Positions 26,981 to 37,520 are shown, counted from the first letter of the stretch. The stretch: 64,000 nucleotides of DNA from Nosema muscidifuracis (GCA_028335825.1 JAIOKI010000002.1:186001-250000); one strand, 5' to 3'. Notes: generated by a model from the letters alone, not told the origin. Translations and numbers: made by a program.

Positions 26981-29032
26981 ATGAATGATCTTTTAACCTC
27001 AATATTCAAAATTAATGCTACATTGAAATTTAATAATACTGATTGTGATCATAGACGAATAATTGATATGATAAAATCCACTGGATTGTTTAATATTAAG
27101 GAAAAGAATGGAGAATCTATAAAATATGGAAAAGATTTAACTTCAAATATTTTTAAAGATGAAATTTATGTATTTAAAGAAGTTACAATTATTTTAGTTC
27201 AAGAAGATATTTCATCAGTAAATCACATACCGATTACATCATTTGATACAGATCTTTACATAACATTATTGAAAAAATTGTATGAAAAATGTTGTACATT
27301 TCGTGATACCTCTTTGTTTACAAAAAGTACTTCCTTACTAAAATCTTTTATAATAAATGATTATATGGATGATAAGAATAAAGCTGATTCATTTTTCTTA
27401 ATGAGAAAATATAGTGATGCTTATAAAATATATAGTAGGTATGTAGATTTTAATGATTTTTCACATTATTGTATAGAAATGTCTTTTTATTGTAAAAGAT
27501 CTTATATAAACTTACCTTATCATTTTATAGATACAGTATATTTTACTAGACTTGTTTATATACTTTTTATGAGTAAAGAATATGATTTTTTATGTTATAG
27601 AATTTATAAATTGAGTAATAAAATTGAAAATATTATTATGGCTGAATTAGGAGAAAGATTATTGAAAACAGAAGATTATTATAGAAAAGGTATAGAATTA
27701 ATTTATTTTTATGGTAATATTAATGATGAATTATTAAGAGAAGTTTATAAAAATAGATATAATTTAAATAGATGGAATTTAAATAGATGTAATTTAAATG
27801 AAAATATACCAAATTTAAATAATCAAATACTTAATTCAAGTGAAAATATATGTAATTCAAATAATGAAATATCGAATGTCAATTTAAGTGAAAATATAAA
27901 TCACTCTCTTTGCTCAGATCCATACATTTTTCAAATATCAAATCTTTCAATATTAGATTATCAAAATTTATTTTATATAAATCAATACCAGATTTTTAAA
28001 GTTAAATTTAAATGTATAAAAGATATTGAATCATATTACATATACAATAAGAAAGAATATCTAATTGATGAATATATAAATATATCAGTAAGTTATAAAA
28101 ATATAGGAATACATTTTAAAGATTTATATATTAAAACTGATAAAAAATATAATTTAAGATTATATTTTATAGTAAGAGAAGATTTAATAATACAGAAATT
28201 TTTAGATTATAAAATACAAAGTATGATTTATTTATCAATAAAAACCAACAAATTTATAAATATAACATCTAAACATAAGTTTAATATTACAGATGGAAAT
28301 ATACTACGAATAATAAAAGAAGAAGTACTTGGAGTAAATGAATTAGTAGAAGTCAATGATATTTTTAATACATATAATGATCCAATTTATACAGATCTTA
28401 ATTATAAAGATTTTTTAAAAAATAAAATATCAAAAATTAATATAGATAAAGATACAATATTACAGTTAAAAAGTAATAAAAATCAAAAACTTTTAATATA
28501 TAAAGAAGATAATATTTATAAGATTAATATTAGAAAAAAGAAAGTTAAAAAGAAAATTTTTATTTTTATATTTAATAGTTACAAACTTACAGAATGTACT
28601 AAATTAAATATATTAGTGAATAATTATAAAGATAAAAAATATTTTATGACAATACGTAGTTCAGAAATAGAAATTATAGATGAAAATTTTATAATTATGA
28701 ATGAAATAAGTAATCTTTTTGAAATGAGATGTAAAATTGAAGATATTACTAAGGACATTATAAAAAAATTAGATACTACTAAGGACATTATAAAAGATTC
28801 TACTAAGGACATTATAAAAAAATTAGATATCATAAAAATTAAAGATACTACCAAAAATGATATAAAAAATAAAGATATTATAAAAGATACTAAAAATGAT
28901 ATAAAAAATATTATAAAAGATACTACCAAAAATTATATAAAAATAAAAGATACTATAAAAAAATTAGATATTAAAATCAAAGATGAAAATGATAAATATG
29001 TAGATTTTGATTTATGTATTGATATATCTTAA
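26981..29032 (+). CDS. Possible TRAPP subunit, Trs85/TRAPPC8-like
   Basis: A 683-residue cytosolic protein. The start is supported by TTACCCCTTTCATAATG. Around residues 115-175, SLFTKSTSLLKSF followed by KADSFFLMRKYSDAYKIYSR and a tyrosine-rich helix resembles the central helical solenoid of Trs85/TRAPPC8 (L-x-D-x-x-F-x-L-x-DY-x-x-A-x-x-x-Y). The following Asn-rich linker (about 255-305) leads into a beta-rich part that would match the Ig-like C-terminal domains of that family. The last 90 residues are a Lys/Asp/Ile/Thr repeat (KDIIKKLD, KDTTKNDI). The assignment is from pattern memory and is tentative; the alternative is an orphan solenoid. Confidence 0.72.
   Translation: MNDLLTSIFKINATLKFNNTDCDHRRIIDMIKSTGLFNIKEKNGESIKYGKDLTSNIFKDEIYVFKEVTIILVQEDISSVNHIPITSFDTDLYITLLKKLYEKCCTFRDTSLFTKSTSLLKSFIINDYMDDKNKADSFFLMRKYSDAYKIYSRYVDFNDFSHYCIEMSFYCKRSYINLPYHFIDTVYFTRLVYILFMSKEYDFLCYRIYKLSNKIENIIMAELGERLLKTEDYYRKGIELIYFYGNINDELLREVYKNRYNLNRWNLNRCNLNENIPNLNNQILNSSENICNSNNEISNVNLSENINHSLCSDPYIFQISNLSILDYQNLFYINQYQIFKVKFKCIKDIESYYIYNKKEYLIDEYINISVSYKNIGIHFKDLYIKTDKKYNLRLYFIVREDLIIQKFLDYKIQSMIYLSIKTNKFINITSKHKFNITDGNILRIIKEEVLGVNELVEVNDIFNTYNDPIYTDLNYKDFLKNKISKINIDKDTILQLKSNKNQKLLIYKEDNIYKINIRKKKVKKKIFIFIFNSYKLTECTKLNILVNNYKDKKYFMTIRSSEIEIIDENFIIMNEISNLFEMRCKIEDITKDIIKKLDTTKDIIKDSTKDIIKKLDIIKIKDTTKNDIKNKDIIKDTKNDIKNIIKDTTKNYIKIKDTIKKLDIKIKDENDKYVDFDLCIDIS
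28740..28985 (+). repeat. Coding repeat (KDIIKKLDTT-type) at a gene's 3' end
   Basis: Irregular repeats of ACTAAGGACATTATAAAAAA and GATACTACCAAAAATGATAT units encode a charged Lys/Asp/Ile/Thr tail of about 80 residues in the Trs85-like gene. The same residue set appears in the insertions of the helicase at 4 kb and the REP-like gene at 58 kb. Confidence 0.7.
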
Positions 29033-29047
29033 TATATACAAGAAAGT

Positions 29048-29440
29048 TTATTCTATATTTAATTTTGTAGGTAATTCAAGCATACAATATTTAAGTATCA
29101 ATTCTAATCCTTCTTCAATATCATTTTTCTTTAATTTGTATTCAAAAGATTGATTATTTACTATTCTCTTATTATAGAATTTTTTATTTATTTTATATAC
29201 TCTAATAGGAATACTAGTAGTGTTAGTTATATAAAGTATACCATCTAATATTTCAATATCAAGGTTAGTAGATACATATATCATTGATATTATGAATATT
29301 ACAAATATAATGAAGAGTATAAAGAATACGTAAATACAAGATTTTCGATATCTCTTAGGTAGACAGAAATATATTAGCATGATAAATAATACATGGGTAA
29401 TATTTATAATTATAACAAACATAACATTGATTTTAAACAT
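29048..29440 (-). CDS. Hypothetical two-helix membrane protein
   Basis: A 130-residue protein with two N-terminal hydrophobic helices (about 6-28 and 36-56) joined by a short basic loop (LPKRYRKSC), followed by a soluble C-terminal part with beta-like strands (LDIEILDGILYITNTTSIPI). No family is recognised. The ATG at 29440 lacks a CCC motif. It converges with the Trs85-like gene, the two stops being 15 bases apart. The membrane topology makes it more convincing than chance frames, but it is unconfirmed. Confidence 0.6.
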   Translation of the reverse strand: MFKINVMFVIIINITHVLFIMLIYFCLPKRYRKSCIYVFFILFIIFVIFIISMIYVSTNLDIEILDGILYITNTTSIPIRVYKINKKFYNKRIVNNQSFEYKLKKNDIEEGLELILKYCMLELPTKLNIE

Positions 29441-29731
29441 TTAAATAGATCAAATATTCTATTTTTAGTATAATCTTCTATTTTTATTATGATATTTTAT
29501 TTTATTTTTATTATGATATTTTATTTTATTTTTAGTATGATATCTTATCTTATTTTTAGTATGATCTTCTATTTTGTTTTTAGTATGACCTGTTAAAATA
29601 ATTTTAATGATATTTATTCTATATATGTAAAAGATATTTATAAATTTAAGATATCTATTCTATATATACCTATTTAAAGATATCTACTCATATAAATTTA
29701 AAATATGATCATTATCTTAATTTTAACCCCC
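29441..29731. repeat. Spacer with 30-32-bp degenerate repeats
   Basis: 29450-29600 repeats TTTTTATTATGATATTTTAT and TTTTTAGTATGATCTTCTAT units; 29600-29700 repeats AAGATATTTATAAATTTAAG-like units. The CCCCC motif of NMT sits at the right edge. Confidence 0.5.
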
Positions 29732-30802
29732 ATGTCTAATAATGATAAATCTTTCTGGAAAAATCAACCTGTTGGTATAGAAGAAGGTGCAAATGATCTT
29801 ATAAAATATCCTAATAAAATACCTACAGATTCTTATAAACTACCTGAAGGATTCATATTTGAGAATATTCATGATACTAAAGAATTAAGTAAATTCTTAT
29901 ATGAAAATTATGTTGAAGATTTTGAGAATGAGTATAGACTTATTTATTCAGAAACCTTTCTTGATTGGGTATTAAATAATCCTAAACATAAAGAAGAATA
30001 TTCTCTTGGATTAAGATTTAATAATTATCTTGTAGGATATCTTTTTGGTAAAGAAACAGATATTATGATTCATAATAAAACTAAAAAAGTTGCTTGTGTT
30101 AATTTTTTATGTGTTACTAAAGATTTAAGAAATAAGCGTATTACTCCTATTTTAATTAGAGAAATAACAAGAAGATTTAATTGTAATGGAATATTTCAAG
30201 CTGTATTTACTACAGGTACTGATTTATTATTTGAAATATGTGTTTCTAGATATTGGCATATGCCTATTAATACTAAAAAACTTCTTAATGTTGGATATCT
30301 TGATAAATTTTATAATATTGATATTAAATCTAGTAGAAATGGTACTAGACCTATGACTAAAGAAGATCTTCCAATTGTTTATAATTTATATAAGGATTTT
30401 ATACTTAAATATAAAATATGTGATAATATGGATATGGAAGATTTTAAATATGTTATGTTTAATAAGATTACTAAAGTATTTGTATATGAAGAAGATAATA
30501 AAATATTATCATTTGGTTCATATTTCTTATTAGAAACATTAGCTATTAAAAAGAATATTAAAATTATAGGAGCTTATTTAAGTATATCATGTGGTAAATA
30601 TCTTAAAAATATGATAGAAGATTTATTATATATGGCTTCTAAAGATAAATGTGATGTAATGAATGGATTAGATATTGGAGAGAGTGGAGAATATTTAAAT
30701 GAATTAGGATTTTTAGAAGGATCAGGAGAGTTAAAATATTATTTATTTAATTGGAAATCAGGGAAGATTAATAAGAGAGATGTATTCTTTTATATGCAAT
30801 AA
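29732..30802 (+). CDS. NMT1: Glycylpeptide N-myristoyltransferase
   Basis: Transfers myristate from CoA to the N-terminal glycine of target proteins in the cytosol. The start is the ATG at 29732 right after TTTAACCCCC. The 356 residues carry the NMT signatures: FWKNQPV at the N-terminus, FLDWVLNNPKHKEEYSLGLR, then VNFLCVTKDLRNKRITPILI, REITRRFNCNGIFQAVFTTG and SRYWHMPINTKKLLNVGY. The end ELKYYLFNWK...VFFYMQ aligns with the family's C-terminus, whose terminal carboxylate acts as the catalytic base. Compared with yeast (455) the protein is shortened at the N-terminus (no ribosome-targeting extension). Both GNAT-like halves are complete. Confidence 0.97.
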   Translation: MSNNDKSFWKNQPVGIEEGANDLIKYPNKIPTDSYKLPEGFIFENIHDTKELSKFLYENYVEDFENEYRLIYSETFLDWVLNNPKHKEEYSLGLRFNNYLVGYLFGKETDIMIHNKTKKVACVNFLCVTKDLRNKRITPILIREITRRFNCNGIFQAVFTTGTDLLFEICVSRYWHMPINTKKLLNVGYLDKFYNIDIKSSRNGTRPMTKEDLPIVYNLYKDFILKYKICDNMDMEDFKYVMFNKITKVFVYEEDNKILSFGSYFLLETLAIKKNIKIIGAYLSISCGKYLKNMIEDLLYMASKDKCDVMNGLDIGESGEYLNELGFLEGSGELKYYLFNWKSGKINKRDVFFYMQ

Positions 30803-31150
30803 AAGTTATTTTAATTTAATTTAATATTGATTTTATATATTTAGTTATATTGATTTTATATATTGATTTAATATATTGAGTTATATTTAATATGTTATAT
30901 TGATTTAATTATAATGATTTCTATTTAATTTATTTATATTAACATTATTATTTAATATCACTACTTTAATTAAATTTAATATATATAAATTAATTATTTA
31001 AAATCACTACTTTATAAAATTAAATTAATTATTTAATATCACTACTTTAATTAAATTTAATATATAAATTAATTATTTAAAATCACTACTTTATAAAATT
31101 AATTATTTAATATCACTACTTTAATTTAATTTAATATATTAAATTAAATA
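30803..31150. repeat. Spacer with alternating AT-rich repeats
   Basis: Several copies of TTATTTAATATCACTACTTT and TTATTTAAAATCACTACTTT alternate with AATTTAATATATAAATTAA between NMT and the kinase (about 30940-31145). No gene was seen. Confidence 0.6.
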
Positions 31151-32326
31151 TCAGTTCTGTTTATTCTCATTAGTCATATCAAATACACTAATTTTTCTTT
31201 TATCATCTTTAGTCTTTTTTAATGGTACAACATTATATTCTGAATTCCTTCTATGCTTAGACATTCTTGGTACTGGATTAGGTTGATTTCTATTATCTAC
31301 AATATCTTTCTCATCATTAATTTTAAAATATCTATGATTTATTATTGTACTAGGAGAAGGTCTACTTAAATGACTAGGATTTATACATTCTAATATACAA
31401 CTTATTAATACATCATCTTTATTTGTATTACTCTTAGATCTTATTTTATCTATCATTTCATTCATAGTAATTCCATTAGGGTCTTGTACAGGTTTATAAT
31501 TATTTTCTTTATCAAAATATATATGAGTATTCTTACCATGTTCTAACATAAATCTTGGTAATCTACTAAATAATTTATATATTCTACCTACTAAATCTTG
31601 ATTATCTTTACCAGGGAATAAAGGATGACCCATATACATTTCATACATAATACATCCAAATGACCATATATCACATGAATTATTATAAGGAATACCTAAT
31701 ATAACTTCAGGAGATCTGTAATATCTACTTTGTACATAAAAATTAGATTGTTGGGGTTCATAAAAGGCTGATCCAAAATCAATAATTTTTATATCAAAAG
31801 TATTGTAATCTTTTATAAGAATATTTTCTGGTTTCATATCACAATGTGTTATACCAAGTAAAGTTAATTGATTAAGTCCTTCTAATATTTGTTTACCTAT
31901 CTTTTGTACAATACTATGATCTACTCCTCTAAATCCTGTAATCTTTATAAATTCATATAAATTATGACCCAATAATTCTTCTACTATACAAAGATGTTCT
32001 CTAAAAACAAAGACATCTTTTATTTCTACAAAATATTTACTTAAATTTTTATACATTAATTTTTGTAATATCTTAACTTCATTCATCTCATAAAAATAAT
32101 ATTTTGGACTATTCTTAACTATTTTTATAGCTACTTCTTCTCCACAAGTACTTACACATCTAACTACTTGACTAAATGTACCAGTACCAAGTAAATCTAT
32201 TACCATGTACTTCTTAAGATCAGTCTTCTGTAAGAAATCTCCTCGACTAACTACAAGATTTCCTTCTATATTATCATAAAGTGATTTATGCAATGATGAT
32301 GGATTTGTTAAAATCTTCTTCTTCAT
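31151..32326 (-). CDS. YAK1: YAK1/DYRK-family protein kinase
   Basis: A CMGC dual-specificity kinase. Seen in order in 391 residues: glycine loop LLGTGTFSQVV, VAIKIVKN (catalytic Lys near 69), HCDMKPENILI catalytic loop near 160-170, DFGSAF near 183, activation loop YVQSRYYRSPEV with the autophosphorylated tyrosine, CDIWSFGCIMYEM, and LEHGKNTHIYF, which matches the MxxxGKN segment of YAK1. The HRD histidine-arginine is replaced by HCD, as in DYRK kinases. The N-terminal regulatory extension of yeast Yak1 (over 350 residues) is missing. The start at 32326 is preceded by GAGGGTAAAGATAA, a GGG-like motif. YAK1 relatives restrain growth under nutrient limitation. Confidence 0.92.
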   Translation of the reverse strand: MKKKILTNPSSLHKSLYDNIEGNLVVSRGDFLQKTDLKKYMVIDLLGTGTFSQVVRCVSTCGEEVAIKIVKNSPKYYFYEMNEVKILQKLMYKNLSKYFVEIKDVFVFREHLCIVEELLGHNLYEFIKITGFRGVDHSIVQKIGKQILEGLNQLTLLGITHCDMKPENILIKDYNTFDIKIIDFGSAFYEPQQSNFYVQSRYYRSPEVILGIPYNNSCDIWSFGCIMYEMYMGHPLFPGKDNQDLVGRIYKLFSRLPRFMLEHGKNTHIYFDKENNYKPVQDPNGITMNEMIDKIRSKSNTNKDDVLISCILECINPSHLSRPSPSTIINHRYFKINDEKDIVDNRNQPNPVPRMSKHRRNSEYNVVPLKKTKDDKRKISVFDMTNENKQN

Positions 32327-32845
32327 TTATCTTTACCCTCAAATAAAATAGAAATAACTAAAAAAGATAATGATTAATTAAATAAGCAAAAAATGATTGA
32401 AGATTTGTTTATATTGATTGAATATTTGTTAATAATTATTTAATAAATATTAATATATTTTTAATATTCATTAAGGAGTTTAAATTAATAAAATATTTAT
32501 ATAATTGAGATAAAGATGTATATTTAATATTTATATGGAAATTATTTATGTATTAAAATAATAATATATTTATAATTTAATATATATTTAAGATAATAAT
32601 ATATTTATATGGAAAATATTTATGTATTAAAATAATAATATATTTATATAGAAAATATAATATTTTATTCAAGATATTTATATATATATTTATGTATTAA
32701 AATTATATAATATTTATATATACATTTATATAATATTTTATAATATATTTAAAAAAATATATTTATGCATAAAATACATAATATTAATACATTTATATAA
32801 TAATTTACATAATATTAATAATTTATATTTACTTATTGAATTTAT
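32327..32845. other. AT-rich spacer
   Basis: About 520 bases dominated by AAAATAATAATATATTTATA-type short repeats (32480-32800) and runs of alternating AT. No motif, frame or RNA was seen. Confidence 0.5.
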
Positions 32846-35398
32846 TTATACATTCTTATTCCTTTTTATTCTTCCCTCTTCTTGACTAATATTAATATAT
32901 TCCCTCTCTTCTACTGGTAAAATCTCTTCATTTTCACTCTCTTGTATATCTTGTAAGGGTTTATCTTCATTAATATAATTCTTAGCTGTAAAGAAATTAT
33001 CTTTAAAACTAATCATAACAGGATCTTCTATATTATCATCAACTTCTTTAATATTCTTTAATATATCAAGAGATACTTCATTATCTATTACTGCTATAAT
33101 AGCCTTCTCTATTCTAAGAAATACTTTCTTAATATTATACAATTTATACCCCTTACAATCAGTAAGTATACGAAGTGTCTCCTCATAATCAAGGGGATCT
33201 ATTGATTTCTCACAATAAATCTTTATTAAATTTAATATCTCTTCAAATCTATCTTCTACATCATATTCTGGTATAATATTCATTCTTACTGCTATCTTAG
33301 ATGATACTATAGGTTTAAGCTTAAAATCTTTAATCTCTTTAAGTCTTTCATATACATAAAAGATAAATCTATAAATACAAAATATATTAAAATCTCCTAT
33401 AAAAGTTGGATTCTCTAATATTAAATTAAATACTAAATCTACTGTAGAATATAACTCAGGAATAGCTGCTTTTTTATTATCAGTTTGACTAACTTTAATA
33501 AAAATATTAAATATTTTACAAATATCTTCTATTAATTTTCTATCTTGAAAATCTTGTTTATATCCTTCTTCTACTTCTTGTAAAAGTACTTTAGTACTAA
33601 AATTAGATTTCTCTTGATTCTTATAATAAGGTCCATTTGCATCTAATGCTTTATAATAAGCTCGATCTACTTGTTCATTCCAAACTTTATGTTTCTGTCT
33701 TAATTTCTCTCTAAATTCTTTATTAACTGTATATAATCTTTTAATAAGTACAGGTATAGCTGTCTTAGGATTTGTTAAAATTCCTTCTAAAATTTCAGAA
33801 GCAGAATCTTCATAAATATTTTTAAGTACTTCTTTAACTATTCCTGGTGACATTCCTAAATCTTTAACTGATAATTCATCATCTCCTAAATTGGAATAAA
33901 CAATCTCTAAAGATTGTATAAAATAATCAAGTCTTTCTATAATAAGACTAGCTTCTGATCTATCATCTTCTACTCTAAATACACAATCTTCATACATATT
34001 TCTTTTAAGAAATACAAAATTAGCATCTTCTGATTCAAATGTAGGACAACTTACACAAGTAGTATTAAGTACTTCTTTAGCTATAGCATCTTGATTAGGA
34101 TTTTGTATTTCATGAGATAATATTCTATATGATCCTATTTTTCTACACTTATCAAGATTTTTAGTATCAGGTAAAGATTCTGATTTTTCTTTATAATTAA
34201 TAAAATCTTTAAATAAATTAATCTGAGTTTCATTTTTAAGAAGGGGTGATACTAAAAGAAGAAGCTCTCTTTTTGTAATAAAATTCTGATTAAAATAATT
34301 CAAACATCTTAAAAAATCATCATTAACTTTTTTATCTTCCATTTGTTTACATATCTGTTTCATTATTGAAGTTTCTTCTTCTGACTTTATTTTATTTGGT
34401 GGAATGAAGTTTTTTTCGAAATCTTCTATTAAATCAGGATGTTCCCATAATAAACTTGATATTTCTGATCTAATAGAAACAACATTGCTATCAGCAGAAA
34501 ATTTTTGTAAAATATCTACAAAAGTTTTGTATACATTTGGTTGATTAAAATATCTTTTTTTAACTCTTTGTATAAATTCATTGGCTTGTTTCTTTTTAGA
34601 TCCTTCATCTTCTGATTTAATTGGTGCATTGTAAGGATAAAAATTTGAGTGCATTTTATTTCCAACAGGTGGTTGAATACGCATAGGAGCTGGTCCATTA
34701 GGATGAGGTACAAATGTAGGGATCATACCTTGAAGTACTCCTGAAAGATGAGGTGGTTGATGCATATGAGGAGGGGGTCCCATCTTAGGAATCATAGGTC
34801 TCATATTATTGTTTGGCTTCATATTAGGATGCATCATTTTTGGATTAAACATTGCTCTTCTAAATTGAGGATGTTGTTGATTATGCATGGGTATTCTTTC
34901 AAATGTCCTTTGAATATTTTCATTATTTCTTCCATCTCCATAAAACTTCAAATGATTGGGTAGATACTCATTAAATATATCTATAAGATGAGGTTTATCT
35001 TTAAAAAGTATTCTTACACCTTTACAGACTTCATCAGCATCAATTTTCCCAAATTTATAATCTCTCATTGTCTCTAGAAAATTATCATAAGTTACCATAT
35101 CATCAGAATATTCTTCTTTAATTCTATTAAGAAAAACCATAGCATCACAAACTTCTGCATCTTCTGGTATTGTTGGTTTAGCAGGTTGTTGATACAAATT
35201 ATCTTGAACTTGTTCTTGAGGCCTACTTATCTGATGATGAGTATGAGTCATCTGAGGAGCGAAATGCTGTTTACTGACACTTGAACTATCACTATATTCA
35301 TTGTATTGACCTTTGTCTTCTTCTCTATATCTTTTACTCCCTTGTTCTGACCATTTATCATTATCTTGATTGTTAGTATTATCCATATTGTTAGACAT
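32846..35398 (-). CDS. SIN3: SIN3 transcriptional corepressor scaffold
   Basis: The scaffold of the Sin3/Rpd3 histone deacetylase complex in the nucleus. 850 residues starting after TCTACCCTTA. The N-terminus is polar (Gln/His/Ser). PAH1 is at about 84-145 (DAMVFLNRIKEEYSDDMVTY, then FLETMRDYKFGKID), followed by a Pro/Met/His-rich linker, and PAH2 at about 275-335 (ANEFIQRVKKRYFNQPNVY). The HDAC-interaction domain at about 415-500 contains SYRILSHEIQNPNQ, EVLNTTCVSCPTF and FLKRNMYEDCVFRVEDDRSE, closely matching SYR-LP and YEE-x(3)-R-EDERxE. The rest is the helical Sin3 C-terminal region. Length is about half of yeast Sin3 (1536); two PAH repeats are seen rather than four. Confidence 0.95.
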   Translation of the reverse strand: MSNNMDNTNNQDNDKWSEQGSKRYREEDKGQYNEYSDSSSVSKQHFAPQMTHTHHQISRPQEQVQDNLYQQPAKPTIPEDAEVCDAMVFLNRIKEEYSDDMVTYDNFLETMRDYKFGKIDADEVCKGVRILFKDKPHLIDIFNEYLPNHLKFYGDGRNNENIQRTFERIPMHNQQHPQFRRAMFNPKMMHPNMKPNNNMRPMIPKMGPPPHMHQPPHLSGVLQGMIPTFVPHPNGPAPMRIQPPVGNKMHSNFYPYNAPIKSEDEGSKKKQANEFIQRVKKRYFNQPNVYKTFVDILQKFSADSNVVSIRSEISSLLWEHPDLIEDFEKNFIPPNKIKSEEETSIMKQICKQMEDKKVNDDFLRCLNYFNQNFITKRELLLLVSPLLKNETQINLFKDFINYKEKSESLPDTKNLDKCRKIGSYRILSHEIQNPNQDAIAKEVLNTTCVSCPTFESEDANFVFLKRNMYEDCVFRVEDDRSEASLIIERLDYFIQSLEIVYSNLGDDELSVKDLGMSPGIVKEVLKNIYEDSASEILEGILTNPKTAIPVLIKRLYTVNKEFREKLRQKHKVWNEQVDRAYYKALDANGPYYKNQEKSNFSTKVLLQEVEEGYKQDFQDRKLIEDICKIFNIFIKVSQTDNKKAAIPELYSTVDLVFNLILENPTFIGDFNIFCIYRFIFYVYERLKEIKDFKLKPIVSSKIAVRMNIIPEYDVEDRFEEILNLIKIYCEKSIDPLDYEETLRILTDCKGYKLYNIKKVFLRIEKAIIAVIDNEVSLDILKNIKEVDDNIEDPVMISFKDNFFTAKNYINEDKPLQDIQESENEEILPVEEREYINISQEEGRIKRNKNV

Positions 35399-36202
35399 TA
35401 AGGGTAGATTTATAATTTTTTATAAATGATATACTTTGTTTACTTGGTAACAGAAAGTAACAAATGAATGAAATTATGCATCATTTGTGTATCGATAAAA
35501 TCTTAAAAAATTGATTTAGATCAAAAATGATCTAACTTTCTTATTTTTTATGTTTTCTTTTGTCTAATTTTATTATTTAATTTATTTTCATCTAACTTTC
35601 TTAATCAAATTTTTACAAAATTTCGTCGAACTTTCTTTTTGCATAACTTTTATTATTTTCATCTAACTTTTTTTGCATAACTTTTATTATTTTCATCTAA
35701 CTTTTTTTGCATAACTTTTATTATTTAATTTATTTTTAATTTCGGCTAATTTTTTTAAGAAGTTTGCATATTTTCTTCTAATTTTATTCAGAAGTTTACA
35801 TATTTTCTTCTAATTTTATTCAGAAGTTTACATATTTTCTTCTAATTTTATTCAGAAATTAACATATTTTCTTCTAATTTTATTCAGAAATTTACATATC
35901 TTCTTCTTCAAATAATTTTTTATTTACTAAATTTTAATACCTTCGTCTAACTTTCATTTCAAAAGTATTCTTTAAAAATTATCAATTTCTTATTACTTCA
36001 CTAATTAATTAACTAGATCTTTTAAACTTTGATGATTTTTTTGTATATATTTTTGTGATAAATTTGTTTGATAAATTATTTTGATAGATTATTTTCTTAT
36101 TTATGCATTATTTTTTATACTTATTTCTATTTATTCATAACTGATAATTTGTTTGTTATTGGATAATGTAAAATTAAGAAAATACAATTTTTAATAAATA
36201 AT
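35399..36202. repeat. 0.8-kb spacer with 32-bp and about 40-bp tandem repeats
   Basis: 35590-35730 repeats CATCTAACTTTTTTTGCATA followed by ACTTTTATTATTTT. 35765-35895 repeats AGTTTACATATTTTCTTCTA followed by ATTTTATTCAGA with a 32-base period, about four copies. No coding motif or RNA was recognised. It separates SIN3 from RPL12, both on the minus strand. Confidence 0.7.
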
Positions 36203-36700
36203 TTATTCATCTGGTATTCTTATTTCTCCTGAATTAATAGAAGCAGTAATTTCTTTAGGAGTCTTTCCTTCAACAGTACAACCTACTGAATAGCAAGTAC
36301 CAAGTACCTCCTTAACTGTACCAGTTAATTTCCTACTGAAAGATTTTGATCGAATTTTCTTAGCAATCTCAATGACATCACTTAATTTAAGATCACCATC
36401 ATGTTTGATATTTTTAACTTTCTTTCTGTCTCTTGGTGGTTCTCTAAGAGCTTTAATTATCATAGTAGATGTATTTGGTAAAACTTCTACAGTGGCTTTA
36501 CCTCCTTCAACAGTAAGACCTACCATTACTTTATGTCCTTTATATTCGGCAGTAGCTGATTTTACATCTTCACCTACTTTCTTGATTGGTATACCCCATG
36601 ATCCTGCCTTTTGTGCTAACACTGGGCCGGGAAGTTCTCCTCCTATAACTTGAATTTTTAAATATCTGGCTTCACCTGCATCTGCCTTTCCTTTATTCAT
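36203..36700 (-). CDS. RPL12: 60S ribosomal protein L12 (uL11)
   Basis: A component of the ribosomal stalk base that binds the GTPase-centre rRNA. The start is the ATG at 36700 after TTACCCTCTAAA; upstream in-frame codons have no ATG. The resulting 165 residues equal the usual eukaryotic length. Seen: LKIQVIGGELPGPVLAQKAG, GIPIKKVGEDV, YKGHKVMVGLTVE, and the C-terminal rRNA-binding domain ALREPPRDRKKVKNIKHDG and LGTCYSVGCTVEGKTPKEI. There is no intron at the 5' end, where microsporidian ribosomal genes sometimes carry one. Codons are somewhat richer in G/C than neighbouring genes, as expected for high expression. Confidence 0.98.
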   Translation of the reverse strand: MNKGKADAGEARYLKIQVIGGELPGPVLAQKAGSWGIPIKKVGEDVKSATAEYKGHKVMVGLTVEGGKATVEVLPNTSTMIIKALREPPRDRKKVKNIKHDGDLKLSDVIEIAKKIRSKSFSRKLTGTVKEVLGTCYSVGCTVEGKTPKEITASINSGEIRIPDE

Positions 36701-37520
36701 TTTAGAGGGTAAAAAAATTATAAATTTTTTACAAAAAGAATAGCAGCACAAAAATATTTTAAAGAGATTTTATTATTTAAAAAGTTGTAAGTTGATTGAT
36801 ATTTGAGATAATGATAAGAATGTTAGATTTCTTACTTTAGTTAATTTTCTTTAAAGATATTTTGTTAAATCTTCCTTACAAATAGATTTTCAGTTAATCT
36901 TCCTTAAAAGAGCTTTTTATTTAGTCTTATAAATAGATATTGTTATTTAATCTTACTAAATAATATATTGAGTTAATCTTCCTTAAAAAGAGCTTTTTAT
37001 TTAGTCTTAAAAATAGATTTTTATTTAATCTTCTTAAAAAGAGTTTGTTATTTAGTCTTACTAAATAATATATTGAGTTAATCTTCCTTAAATAATATTT
37101 TCAGTCAATCCTACTAAATAATATTGTCAGTTAATCTTCCTTAAATAATATTATCAGTCAATCCTACTAAATAAAATTGTCAGTCAATCTTCCTTAAATA
37201 ATATTTTCAGTCAATCCTACTAAATAAAATTGTCAGTCAATCTTCCTTAAATAATATTTTCAGTCAATCCTACTAAATAAAATTGTTAGTCAATCTTCTT
37301 AAAAGAGTTTGTTGATAATAATCAAAGATAAATCATAAATATTTTATCCATTAAATAAAAAGTTTGAAATTTAATATTTATTTATTTTTTTCTAACCCCT
37401 ATTAATAAAAAATATTCCTATTCTAAGAACTTAAGTTTTAGCTAGTTATCTGACAAAAAATCAGAAATATTTTTAATGACTTATTTTACTTTGAAATATA
37501 TTAAAATATTTTAAAAAAAA
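36701..37520. repeat. Spacer with about 53-bp tandem repeats and a T-rich/AACCCC motif
   Basis: 36840-37300 contains many copies of a unit near 53 bases, CAATCCTACTAAATAAAATT followed by GTCAGTCAATCTTCC and TTAAATAATATTTTCAGT. At 37378-37405 the motif ATTTATTTTTTTCTAACCCC precedes a short palindrome (37426-37446) and a hairpin TCTGA-CAAAAAA-TCAGA (37450-37466) followed by AATATTTTT. No frame follows within 110 bases. Confidence 0.6.
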
